Shown here: one piece after another, positions 53,907-63,284 of the stretch | Layout of the letters: the number at the start of each line of letters is the position of its first letter | Numbering within the stretch: position 1 is the stretch's first letter | Origin: Streptomyces goshikiensis | GTDB lineage: Bacteria > Actinomycetota > Actinomycetes > Streptomycetales > Streptomycetaceae | DNA: 64,000 nucleotides | Assembly: GCF_014650555.1 (NCBI RefSeq) | Contig: NZ_BMVE01000005.1 | Coordinates: forward strand, 186,001-250,000 | Reading direction: 5' to 3' | Notes under the pieces: model-generated | The model's input: only the letters and a program-made list of their open reading frames with translations | Database searches by the model: none | Told to the model about the DNA's origin: nothing | Position numbers and translations under genes: made by a program

Positions 53907-55120
53907 GCACCGCCGCCCCGGCCCCCGCCGCCGCGCCCGGCCCCCTGCGGGGGCTCCGCGTCCTGGACCTCGCCACCCTCTTCGCCGGTCCCCTCGCCGC
54001 GACCCTGCTCGGCGACTTCGGCGCCGAGGTGGTCAAGGTCGAGCACCCCGGCCGCCCCGACCCCTCCCGCGGGCACGGCCCCGCCAAGGACGGCATCGGC
54101 CTGTGGTGGAAGCTGCTCGGCCGGAACAAGCGGACGATGACCCTCGACCTGTCCACCCCGGGCGGCCGGGACACCCTGCTGCGGCTGGCCGGGACGGCCG
54201 ACGTGGTCATCGAGAACTTCCGCCCCGGCACCCTGGAGAAATGGGGTCTGGGCTGGCCCGAGCTGTCCGCCGCCAACCCGCGGCTGGTGCTGGCCCGCGT
54301 CACGGCGTTCGGCCAGCAGGGCCCGTACGCCGGGCGCCCCGGCTTCGGCACCCTCGCCGAGGCGATGAGCGGGTTCGCCGCGATCACCGGGGAACCGGCC
54401 GGCCCGCCGACCCTGCCGCCCTTCGGGCTCGCGGACTCGATCGCCGCGCTGACCTGCGCGTACGCCGTGATGACCGCGCTCGCCGGACGGGAGCTCACCG
54501 GGCACGGGCAGGTCGTGGACCTGGCCATCATCGAGCCGATCCTCACCGTGCTCGGCCCGCACCCGCTCTGGTACGACCAGCTCGGCTACGTCCAGCCCCG
54601 CACCGGCAACCGCTCCACCAACAACGCCCCCCGCAACACCTACCGCAGCGCGGACGGGCGCTGGCTGGCCGTCTCCACCTCCGCGCAGTCCATCGCCGAG
54701 CGCGTGATGCGCCTGGTCGGCCGGCCCGAGCTGATCGCCGAACCCTGGTTCGCGAACGGCTCGGGCCGGGCGGCCCACGCGCACCTGCTCGACGAGGCGG
54801 TCGGCGACTGGATCGCCCGCCACAAGGCCGAGGAGGTGGTCGCCCTGTTCGAGGACGCCGAGGCGGCGGTCGCCCTGGTCTACGACGTACGGGACGTCAT
54901 GGCCGATCCGCAGTTCGCCGCGCTGGACACGGTCACCGAGGTCGAAGACCCCGAGCTCGGCCCGATCCGCATGCAGAACGTCCTGTTCAGGCTGTCCGAG
55001 ACCCCCGGCGCGATCCGCTGGGCCGGACGGCCGCACGGCGCCGACACCGACGCCGTCCTGACCGAACTCGGCCTGACCCGGGCCGAGATCGACGCGCTCC
55101 GCACCGAGGGGGCCCTGTGA
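53903..55120 (+). CDS. CaiB/BaiF family III CoA-transferase
   Basis: A 405-residue CoA transferase with the N-terminal GLRVLDLATLFAGPLAATLLGDFGAEVVKVEHP and the NRNK/RTMTLDL-like GRNKRTMTLDL motif; VVIENFRPGTLEKWGL and GFGTLAEAMSGFA follow. Family III enzymes transfer CoA between carboxylates through a covalent aspartyl intermediate. The substrate is not evident. It pairs with the lyase behind it, which suggests CoA activation of a hydroxy acid followed by cleavage. Confidence 0.92.
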   Translation: MSTAAPAPAAAPGPLRGLRVLDLATLFAGPLAATLLGDFGAEVVKVEHPGRPDPSRGHGPAKDGIGLWWKLLGRNKRTMTLDLSTPGGRDTLLRLAGTADVVIENFRPGTLEKWGLGWPELSAANPRLVLARVTAFGQQGPYAGRPGFGTLAEAMSGFAAITGEPAGPPTLPPFGLADSIAALTCAYAVMTALAGRELTGHGQVVDLAIIEPILTVLGPHPLWYDQLGYVQPRTGNRSTNNAPRNTYRSADGRWLAVSTSAQSIAERVMRLVGRPELIAEPWFANGSGRAAHAHLLDEAVGDWIARHKAEEVVALFEDAEAAVALVYDVRDVMADPQFAALDTVTEVEDPELGPIRMQNVLFRLSETPGAIRWAGRPHGADTDAVLTELGLTRAEIDALRTEGAL

Positions 55121-55938
55121 TCCTCACCTGGCTGTACGTACCCGGAGACCGCCCCGAGGTGGTCGCCAAGGCGCTGCGCTCCGGCGCCGACGCCGTGATC
55201 GTCGACCTGGAGGACGCCGTGTCGGCCTCCCGGAAGGAGTACGCCCGCGCCGCCACCGCCGAACTGCTCACCGAGCCGCCGCCGGTCCCGGTCCATGTCC
55301 GCGTCAACGCGCTGGCCTCCCCCTGGGCCGGCGCCGATCTGACCGCCCTCGCCAAGCTGCCGGGCCTCGCCGGGCTGCGGCTGCCCAAGGTCAGCGCGCC
55401 CGAGCAGATCGCCGCCGTCGCCGACCGGACCGGCGGGGTCGCGCTGTACGCGCTGCTGGAGTCCGCGTTGGCCGTGGAGCGCGCCTACGACATCGCCCGC
55501 GCGCACCCGGCCCTGCGCGGGCTGTCGCTCGGCGAGGCGGACCTGCGGGCCGACCTGGGCGTCACCATCGAGGCGGGGCTGGACTGGCCGCGCTCCCGGG
55601 TGGTGGTCGCGGCCCGCGCCGCCGGCCTGGCCCCGCCGGCGCAGTCCGTGTTCCCCGACATCCGGGACCTGGAGGCGCTGGCCGTGTCCTGCGCGCGGGG
55701 GCGGGCGCTGGGCTTCCTGGGTCGGGCGGCGATCCATCCGCGCCAGCTCCCGGTGATCGAGCGGGCCTACCTCCCGGGCCCGGAGGAGGTAGCGGCGGCC
55801 GAGGAGATCGTGGCCGCCGCGCGCCGCACCCCGGGCGCGGTCGCCCTCCCCGACGGCCGCTTCGTCGACCCGGCGGTCCTGGCCGGCGCCGAACGCGTGG
55901 TCTCCCTGGCCCGCCGCGAGGCCCCGGTCCCCTCCTGA
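55117..55938 (+). CDS. HpcH/HpaI aldolase / citrate lyase beta-like protein
   Basis: A 273-residue TIM-barrel CoA ester lyase of the CitE/Mcl type: WLYVPGDRPEVVAKAL, AVIVDLEDAVSASRKEYAR (metal site), VRVNALASPW and LRLPKVS. It would cleave a (citramalyl/malyl)-CoA-like ester. It starts with GTG 55117, overlapping the CoA-transferase stop in GTGA, and ends the seven-gene operon. The C-terminal IHPRQLPVIERAYLP is typical. Confidence 0.92.
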   Translation: MILTWLYVPGDRPEVVAKALRSGADAVIVDLEDAVSASRKEYARAATAELLTEPPPVPVHVRVNALASPWAGADLTALAKLPGLAGLRLPKVSAPEQIAAVADRTGGVALYALLESALAVERAYDIARAHPALRGLSLGEADLRADLGVTIEAGLDWPRSRVVVAARAAGLAPPAQSVFPDIRDLEALAVSCARGRALGFLGRAAIHPRQLPVIERAYLPGPEEVAAAEEIVAAARRTPGAVALPDGRFVDPAVLAGAERVVSLARREAPVPS

Positions 55939-55976
55939 CCCCGCCCGCCCGCGCGCACCCGGCCGCCGGGAACGCG

Positions 55977-56010
55977 TGAGGGGCGCCGCGCGGATGCGCG
56001 GCGCCCCTCA
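55977..56010. terminator. 15-base-pair terminator, DraG operon / lgt
   Basis: Perfect inverted repeat TGAGGGGCGCCGCGC (55977-55991) with right arm 55996-56010 and a GGAT loop, placed between the convergent DraG operon and lgt. Confidence 0.88.
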
Positions 56011-56030
56011 GGCGGTGTCTGCTGCCGGGG

Positions 56031-57071
56031 TCAGAGCTTCTTGGCCTCGGGGGCCTTAGCCCCGGCGGCCTCGTCCCCGCCCGTGGTCTTGTCCTCGGCC
56101 GTGGCCCCCGCCTTGGGATCGGCATCGGCCCCGGTCTTGGGGGCGTCGGCCTTCGCGGCGGGCTCGGACCCGGCCTTGGGGACGGCCCCGGCGCCGGCCT
56201 TGGCGGTGGCGGGCTCGGAACCGGCCTCGGCGGCGGGCTCGGAGCCGCCGGAAGGCTCGCGGTCCGGTTCCACGATCGCCTCGCGGCCCGGCCGCAGCTT
56301 CGCCGACAGGACCAGGTAGGTCACCGCCAGCAGGAAGACCACGATCGAGGTCCACACGTTGAGCCGGACGCCCAGGATGTGGTGCGCCTCGTCGACCCGC
56401 ATGTACTCGATCCAGCCGCGGCCCACGCAGTACGCGGCGACGTACAGCGCGAACGCCCGTCCGTGCCCGAGCTTGAAGCGGCGGTCGGCCCAGATCACCA
56501 GGAGGGCGACACCGACGCACCACAGCGACTCGTACAGGAACGTCGGGTGGTAGGTGCCGGCGACCCGGTTCGGGCCCTCGCTGATCTTGAGGGCCCACGG
56601 CAGGTCCGTGGCGCGGCCGTACAGCTCCTGGTTGAACCAGTTGCCCCAGCGCCCACAGGCCTGGGCCAGCGCGATCCCCGGGGCCAGCGCGTCCGCCCAG
56701 GCCGGCAGCGGGATGCCGCGCAGCCGGCAGCCGATCCAGGCGCCGACCGCGCCCAGCGCGATCGCGCCCCAGATGCCGAGGCCGCCCTCCCAGATCTTGA
56801 AGGCGTCGACCCAGTTGCGGCCCTCGCCGAAGTAGAGCTGGTAGTCGGTGATCACGTGGTAGAGGCGACCGCCGACGAGGCCGAAGGGCACCGCCCACAC
56901 GGCGATGTCCGCGACCGTGCCCGGCTTTCCGCCGCGCGCGATCCATCGCCTGTTGCCGAGCCAGACGGCGACGAAGACGCCGATGATGATGCAGAACGCG
57001 TAGCCGCGCAGCGGGATCGGTCCGAGATGGATCACGCCGGTCGACGGACTGGGAATGTAAGCAAGGTCCAT
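56031..57071 (-). CDS. lgt: Prolipoprotein diacylglyceryl transferase
   Basis: A 346-residue membrane enzyme that transfers diacylglycerol from phosphatidylglycerol to the lipobox cysteine of preprolipoproteins. Seven membrane segments are seen, and the Lgt signature GRWGNWFNQELYG (substrate site) and GGRLYHVITDY are present. The catalytic region is complete within 265 residues; the C-terminal 80 residues are a Lys/Ala/Glu/Gly-rich tail with repeated EPAAKA-like units, probably cytoplasmic and unstructured. ATG 57071 begins MDLAYIPSPSTGVIHLGPIP, the usual start. Confidence 0.96.
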   Translation of the reverse strand: MDLAYIPSPSTGVIHLGPIPLRGYAFCIIIGVFVAVWLGNRRWIARGGKPGTVADIAVWAVPFGLVGGRLYHVITDYQLYFGEGRNWVDAFKIWEGGLGIWGAIALGAVGAWIGCRLRGIPLPAWADALAPGIALAQACGRWGNWFNQELYGRATDLPWALKISEGPNRVAGTYHPTFLYESLWCVGVALLVIWADRRFKLGHGRAFALYVAAYCVGRGWIEYMRVDEAHHILGVRLNVWTSIVVFLLAVTYLVLSAKLRPGREAIVEPDREPSGGSEPAAEAGSEPATAKAGAGAVPKAGSEPAAKADAPKTGADADPKAGATAEDKTTGGDEAAGAKAPEAKKL

Positions 57072-57149
57072 GGCAGACCCGACGCTACCCTGCCGGGCGG
57101 TACGGACCGCAACCCGCCCGGCAACCTGCCGTCAAATCGACACATGGCC

Positions 57150-58049
57150 TCAGTGGCCCGCGGCCCCCCTGGCACCCGGCGCCGAAGACGCCGCCGAGGC
57201 GGAAGCGGAACCGGAGGGCGAGGGCTTTCCGCTCCTCTTCGGGGTGGCGCCGCCGGAGCCCTTCGCCGCGGCCTCGACCTGCTCCTTCAGCTTCTGCGGG
57301 GTCAGCGGGTTGGCCTGGTCCGCGAAGATGTCCTTGCCGTTCAGCTGCACCGTCGGGGTGCCCTTGAACTTCCCGGCGGAGAAGGCCGCGAAGGACTTGG
57401 CCACCCAGCTGTTGTGCTTCCCCTCCTCCACGCAGGCGCGGAACTCGGGGGTGTCCAGCCCCGGCACCTTGCCCGCCAGCTCCAGCAGCTTGGCGTTCTT
57501 GCCGTAGGCGTCGTCGGTCTCCTGCGGCTGGTTCTGGAACAGCACGTCGTGGTACTCGGCGAACTTGCCGGCGTCCTGCGCGCAGGCGGCCGCGTTGGCG
57601 CCCTTGAGGGAGCCGCTGCCACCCATGTTCCCGTCGATCAGGGTGACCAGGTGGTAGTCCACGTTGAGCAGGCCCTTGGCCTCCAGCTCGTGGACGGTGG
57701 CCCGGTAGTTGTCCTCGAAGGCCTTGCAGGCCGGGCAGCGGAAGTCCTCCCACACGGTCAGGGTGGACTTCGCCCCGTCCTTGCCGGTGCGGATCGCGAG
57801 CGCGTCCTTGCCGGTGGCCCCGGAGGGGGCGACCACGGGCCCGGCCTTGTCCGCGTCGTCCTTGCCCGCGTTGGCCGCGATCAGGCCGACGACGGCCGCG
57901 AGGCCGAGCACGCCGACCACCGCCGCCGCCACGAGGAGGGTCCGCCGGCGCTTCTCCCGGGACTTCTCCCGCTCGCGCTCCTCCTGGAGTCGCTCCCGGG
58001 CCGATCGTTTGGTCGCATCGCGGTTCGCACCGTCGTTCTTCTCGCTCAC
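57150..58049 (-). CDS. DsbA-like thioredoxin-fold protein, membrane-anchored
   Basis: A 299-residue protein: a basic cytoplasmic head (RERLQEEREREKSREKRRR), one membrane segment (TLLVAAAVVGVLGLAAVVGLIAA, 37-59), then an extracellular DsbA-type thioredoxin domain with CPAC (C105, C108) in FRCPACKAF and a cis-proline context GTPTVQLNGK. It ends with a Ser/Ala-rich tail. It is likely to form or isomerise disulphides in exported proteins. GTG 58049 is used as the start because the region just upstream is the trpA terminator. Confidence 0.9.
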   Translation of the reverse strand: MSEKNDGANRDATKRSARERLQEEREREKSREKRRRTLLVAAAVVGVLGLAAVVGLIAANAGKDDADKAGPVVAPSGATGKDALAIRTGKDGAKSTLTVWEDFRCPACKAFEDNYRATVHELEAKGLLNVDYHLVTLIDGNMGGSGSLKGANAAACAQDAGKFAEYHDVLFQNQPQETDDAYGKNAKLLELAGKVPGLDTPEFRACVEEGKHNSWVAKSFAAFSAGKFKGTPTVQLNGKDIFADQANPLTPQKLKEQVEAAAKGSGGATPKRSGKPSPSGSASASAASSAPGARGAAGH

Positions 58050-58066
58050 GTTCGGCCAAACGAAGC

Positions 58067-58090
58067 GGGGAGGCACTCGCGTGCCTCCCC
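58067..58090 (-). terminator. Hairpin terminator after trpA
   Basis: Perfect 10-base inverted repeat GGGGAGGCAC (58067-58076) against 58081-58090 with a TCGC loop, about 70 bases beyond the trpA stop. Confidence 0.8.
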
Positions 58091-58159
58091 GCCCCCACTT
58101 CCACCCGATCGGGCTACGGAACCCGCTCAGGGGTGCCCCTCGTCAATCGAACGCGGAGG

Positions 58160-58968
58160 TCAGCTCCTGCGCACGCCGTCCGCGAGCTCGCCCGCCAGCG
58201 CCCGTACGGCCTCCAGCCCGGCCGGCAGGTCCGGCGCCTCCAGCAGTAGCTTGACGAAGGCCGAGCCGACGATCACACCGTCCGCGAAACCGGCGACCTC
58301 CTTCGCCTGGACGGCGTTGGAGACGCCCAGGCCGACGCAGACCGGCAGGTCGCTGGTGGCGCGGGTGCGGCGCACCAGGTCCTCGGCCTGGTTGCCGACC
58401 GACTCGCGGGTGCCGGTGACACCCATCAGCGAGGCGGCGTAGACGAAACCGGAACCCGCGGCCGTGATGGTGGCCAGGCGTTCGTCCTTGCTGCTGGGGG
58501 CCACGACGAAGACGGTCGCGAGACCGTGCCGGGCGGCGTGTTCGCGCCACGGCGCGGACTCCTGGACCGGCAGGTCGGGCAGGATGCAGCCCGCGCCGCC
58601 CGCCGCCGCCAGCTCGGCGGCGAACCGCTCGACGCCGTAGCGGTCGATGGGGTTCCAGTACGTCATCACCAGGATCGGGGCCCCGGTGGCCTCGTGCGCC
58701 TCGCGCACGGTGCGCAGCACGTCGGCGATCTTGACGCCGCCGCGCAGGGCGATGTCGTCGGCGGTCTGGATGATCGCGCCGTCCAGGACCGGGTCGCTGT
58801 GCGGGAGGCCGATCTCGACGACGTCCGCGCCGCCCGCGAGGACGGCCTTGACCGCCTCGATGGCCCCGTCCACGGTGGGGAAGCCTGCCGGGAGGTAGGC
58901 GACGAGGGCCGCGCGGTCCTCGGACTTCGCCTTGGCGAGGGTGTCGCTCAGCAGTTGGATGTTGCCGC

Positions 58969-58972
<4 letters not shown>
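58160..58972 (-). CDS. trpA: Tryptophan synthase alpha subunit
   Basis: A 270-residue TIM-barrel that cleaves indole-3-glycerol phosphate to indole, which is channelled to TrpB. VEIGLPHSDPVLDGAIIQ carries the catalytic Glu and Asp; GFVYAASLMGVTGTRE and VCVGLGVSN bind the phosphate. GTG 58972 overlaps the trpB stop in GTGA, so the two subunits are made together. Length is normal. Confidence 0.97.
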
Positions 58973-60213
<1,241 letters not shown>

Positions 60214-60224
60214 GGCCAGTACTC

Positions 60225-60443
60225 CTACGGGTGCGATGGGATGGATGCACCGTATTGCGCTGCCGGTCCGCGGTACGCGCACCCCGCTGCGGGAGCGGGT
60301 GCGGGCGTATCCGGAGGGCGGCCCGCGTCCGGAGCCGGCGGCTCGGGACGGCGGACCGTACGGGGGTGCCGCGCGGCGCGGTACGTCAGTCGGCGTACCG
60401 GGCCGGGACAGCCCTCGTCACAGCGCTTCGCGTGGTGCGCCAT
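60225..60443 (-). CDS. Small protein between trpC and trpB, TrpX/TrpM position
   Basis: A 72-residue ORF, MAHHAKRCDEGCPGPVRRLTYRAARHP..., with Cys-rich basic N-terminal half and Pro-rich tail. In other streptomycetes a small gene called trpX or trpM occupies this exact slot and affects secondary metabolism. The first 40 codons use good Streptomyces third bases, and the stop lies 11 bases before the trpB start. ATG 60443 has no strong Shine-Dalgarno sequence. Homology to TrpM cannot be confirmed by eye. Confidence 0.55.
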   Translation of the reverse strand: MAHHAKRCDEGCPGPVRRLTYRAARHPRTVRRPEPPAPDAGRPPDTPAPAPAAGCAYRGPAAQYGASIPSHP

Positions 60444-60636
60444 CGCATGCCGTTGACCTGACCGGGCTCGGAGCCGATCACGTAGCGCACCCGCCGCCCG
60501 TGGACGCGCCGGGCCGGGGCGCGGCAGCCGCGGGGGCGGCAGCCGCGCGCCAGGGGCGCGTGCGCCGTCGGCACGCCGGCCGGGCCGTGGCCCGATCGGG
60601 TGCGGACGGAGGGGCGGTGGGGGGCCATGGGACGGG

Positions 60637-61446
60637 TCAGCTCCGCCCGTGCCGCAGGGCGGGGTGGGCGCCGGCGGCGACGAGGTCGGCCACGGCCGCC
60701 TTCGGGTCGCGTCCGGTCACCAGGGACTCCCCGACGAGGACGGCGTCGGCGCCCTCGTTCGCGTAGGCGATGAGGTCGTGCGGGCCGCGGATGCCGGACT
60801 CGGCGATCTTGACGATGTGGTCCGGGATCTCGGGGGCGACGCGCTCGAAGGTGGCGCGGTCGACCTTGAGGTCCTTGAGGTTGCGGGCGTTGACGCCGAT
60901 GATCTTGGCGCCGGCGGCGACCGCGCGCTCGACCTCCTCCTCGTCGTGGACCTCGACGAGCGGGGTGAGGCCGATGGACTCGGCCCGCTCGATGAGGGAG
61001 ACGAGGGCCTCCTGCTCCAGGGCCGCGACGATCAGCAGCGCGAGGTCGGCGCCGTAGGCGCGGGCCTCCCACAGCTGGTACGCCGTGACGATGAAGTCCT
61101 TGCGCAGGATCGGGATGTCCACGCGGGCGCGGACGGCCTCCAGGTCGGCCAGCGAGCCGCCGAAGCGGCGCTGCTCGGTCAGGACGGAGATGACCGCCGC
61201 CCCGCCCGCCTCGTAGTCGGCGGCGAGCCCGGCCGGGTCCGCGATGGCGGCCAGCGCGCCCTTGGAGGGGCTGGAGCGCTTGACCTCGCAGATCACCTTG
61301 ACGCTGTCGCCGCGCAGGGCCGCGACACCGTCCTTGGCCTGGGGCGCCTTGGCGGCACGCTCCTTGAGCTCGTCGAGGCTGACGCGAGCCTGCCGTTCGG
61401 CAAGGTCTTCGCGGACCCCTTCGATGATCTCGTCGAGCACACTCAC
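60637..61446 (-). CDS. trpC: Indole-3-glycerol-phosphate synthase
   Basis: A 269-residue TIM-barrel enzyme converting CdRP to indole-3-glycerol phosphate. CEVKRSSPSKG with the catalytic lysine, the ILRKDFIVTAYQLWEARAYGADLALLI segment (second lysine) and VGVNARNLKDL-like IGVNARNLKDLKV are present. It starts with GTG 61446, preceded by AAGGGGG. It leads the trpC-(small ORF)-trpB-trpA group. Confidence 0.97.
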   Translation of the reverse strand: MSVLDEIIEGVREDLAERQARVSLDELKERAAKAPQAKDGVAALRGDSVKVICEVKRSSPSKGALAAIADPAGLAADYEAGGAAVISVLTEQRRFGGSLADLEAVRARVDIPILRKDFIVTAYQLWEARAYGADLALLIVAALEQEALVSLIERAESIGLTPLVEVHDEEEVERAVAAGAKIIGVNARNLKDLKVDRATFERVAPEIPDHIVKIAESGIRGPHDLIAYANEGADAVLVGESLVTGRDPKAAVADLVAAGAHPALRHGRS

Positions 61447-61629
61447 GCGAGCGGCCCCCTTCCGGGTCGATGACGGTCGGCCGCCTTGCGGACACGTATC
61501 ACCGCAAGGTCAGCACTCAAATGGTATCCGCAGGTCGCCGTGGCCTCCGCACGGGACGTGTCGGTGTCCCAGTGACTGGACATCCGCGATCCGCTCCGCG
61601 TCCGGGCCCTGCCCGGGCGGGGACCGGGC

Positions 61630-62166
61630 TCAGGGCGCCAGGGCGGATCCGAAGGGAAGATTCCGGATGACGGAAAAAACCAGTGCCGCCGCCCCGATGG
61701 CCCACCAGTACCGCGGCTGCGGGGCGAACCGGGGAGCGGGAGCGCCGCGGTAGGCCCGTACGAGCCACAGGGCCATGAAGGCGGCGAAACCGAAGTAGCC
61801 GACGACGGCCATGGCGTTCGCCCCGAGGGCGGTGACGAGATCGCCGTGGGCGAACGCGTGGGCGCTGCGCAGCCCGCCGCAGCCGGGGCACAGCACGCCG
61901 GTCAGCCGGAACAGCGGGCAGACCGGGTAGTGGCCGGGCTCGTTGGGGTCGACGGCGCCCACGTACGCGAAGGCCCCCACCACCGAGGCCAGCGTGAACG
62001 CCGGGAGCGCGAGCCGCCGGGCCCTGGAGACCTGCTCGGGCGCCGCGGCGGGCGCGGGCATCGCGGGCGCGGCCGGCGCGGGCACGGGCGGCACCGGCGC
62101 GGGCGGCACCGGGGCGCCGTCGGGGGTGCGGGGGGAGGCGTCCACCAGCTGATTCTCTCCGGTCAT
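61630..62166 (-). CDS. DUF2752-domain membrane protein
   Basis: A 178-residue protein: Pro/Ala-rich 45-residue N-terminus, then DUF2752 with three membrane segments and the CPxCG-type motif LCPGCGGLRSAHAFAHGDL. The family is widespread in actinomycetes and unassigned, often beside trp genes. A hairpin upstream separates it from the HGxxPAAW gene. Confidence 0.87.
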   Translation of the reverse strand: MTGENQLVDASPRTPDGAPVPPAPVPPVPAPAAPAMPAPAAAPEQVSRARRLALPAFTLASVVGAFAYVGAVDPNEPGHYPVCPLFRLTGVLCPGCGGLRSAHAFAHGDLVTALGANAMAVVGYFGFAAFMALWLVRAYRGAPAPRFAPQPRYWWAIGAAALVFSVIRNLPFGSALAP

Positions 62167-62169
62167 GAC

Positions 62170-62199
62170 AAAAGGCGCAGCCCGACGGGCCGCGCCTTT
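62170..62199 (-). terminator. Hairpin between HGxxPAAW and DUF2752 genes
   Basis: AAAGGCGC-x-GCCC (62171-62183) pairs with GGGC-x-GCGCCTTT (62187-62199), an attenuating terminator. Confidence 0.7.
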
Positions 62200-62210
62200 C
62201 GAATGCGGAC

Positions 62211-62462
62211 TCAGACCTTCGCGGTGGCCTTGTTGGCGGCGATGACGACGGCGAGGTCGTCGTGGGCGGCCTTCGGCGCACCCATGCCCGCGGCCTTCAT
62301 GGCGAGGCCCACGACACCGCCGAGTGCGACGACGACCAGGCCGGCCCAGAAGCCGACCGGGTTCGCGAGCACCATGAAGGCGCCGGAGACGCAGAAACCG
62401 ATGAAGGCGATGATGACACCGGTCCAGGCGGCCGGGGTGTGTCCGTGGCTAGTGCCCGCCAT
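62211..62462 (-). CDS. HGxxPAAW family membrane protein
   Basis: An 83-residue protein named after its HGHTPAAW segment (residues 6-13). Two membrane helices follow (TGVIIAFIGFCVSGAFMVL; GFWAGLVVVALGGVVGLAM). It has GAGGAG six bases before ATG 62462. It is regularly found in the streptomycete trp region; function unknown. Confidence 0.88.
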   Translation of the reverse strand: MAGTSHGHTPAAWTGVIIAFIGFCVSGAFMVLANPVGFWAGLVVVALGGVVGLAMKAAGMGAPKAAHDDLAVVIAANKATAKV

Positions 62463-62571
62463 GAGTTGCTCCTCGTTGATCTGTCTGATCTGTCGCACGT
62501 GCTGTGTCGAACGCTCGGTGTCATTGTCCCGCACGGGGCGGGGTCGCCGTCCACGGGGGTCGCGGACGGTG

Positions 62572-63261
62572 TCAGGCACCGTCCGGGCGGCGGGTGGGGT
62601 CCTCACCCCGGTCCAGAGCCTTCCACAAGTCCTCCGGCCGGTCCGGGTCCACCGCGACCGGTTTGCGCGTCCGGGGGCTGCCGTCACGCTCGTAGCGGCC
62701 GCCCATCGCGGGCCAGGCACGGCCGAACCGCAGGGCCAGCAGCCCCGCGAGCAGGATCAGGACGGCGCCGGAAGCCGTGACGTACGGCCAGGCCGTATGG
62801 CTCAGTCCCATCACCTGCGCGGCGGTGTCCGCGGTGGTGCGGGCGGCCTCGGCGTCCAGCGCCTCGCGGTCGTCGGCCCCGGCCACCGCGGCCAGGGCGG
62901 CGCCCAGGCCGCTCAGCGCGAGCAGCCCGGAGACCAGCAGCCGGCCCTTGCCCCGGACGGCGAACACCGCGACGAGGGCGGCGAGGCCGACGATGGCCAG
63001 CGCCGCCGGGAGCCCGGTGACGGCGCGCCCGTCGGCCGCCAGCGGCAGCGAGCCGTCGCCGACGGCGGCGCTGCCCCGGGCCCAGACCCGGCCGGAGGCG
63101 AGCAGGACGACGGTGGCGCCCAGCGCGCCGCACAGCAGGGCGACGGCCACGCTGCGGCGGCCGGCGCGGCCGGCCGGGCTCTCGGTGGCCTCGGCCTCGG
63201 ACCCGGACACGGGGTCCGGCTCGGGCGCGGCATCGTTTCGGGGCGGGGGTACGGCACTCAC
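62572..63261 (-). CDS. Trp-associated membrane protein (TIGR02234-like)
   Basis: A 229-residue protein with four membrane segments, the WARG/WP motifs (ASGRVWARG; TAWPYVTASGAVLILLAG), and a hydrophilic C-terminus ending LWKALDRGEDPT. The family is always linked to tryptophan synthesis genes in actinobacteria. GTG 63261 (VSAVPPPRND) is preferred; GTG 63270 is the alternative. It lies 14-24 bases downstream of trpE. Confidence 0.85.
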   Translation of the reverse strand: MSAVPPPRNDAAPEPDPVSGSEAEATESPAGRAGRRSVAVALLCGALGATVVLLASGRVWARGSAAVGDGSLPLAADGRAVTGLPAALAIVGLAALVAVFAVRGKGRLLVSGLLALSGLGAALAAVAGADDREALDAEAARTTADTAAQVMGLSHTAWPYVTASGAVLILLAGLLALRFGRAWPAMGGRYERDGSPRTRKPVAVDPDRPEDLWKALDRGEDPTRRPDGA

Positions 63262-63284
63262 GTACCCCACTATCCCCTACGCCC

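Noticed and set aside
60386..60636. Read-through extension linking trpC to a longer protein
   Set aside because: The trpC stop at 60637 is in the correct frame; the overlapping frame upstream has no conserved residues.
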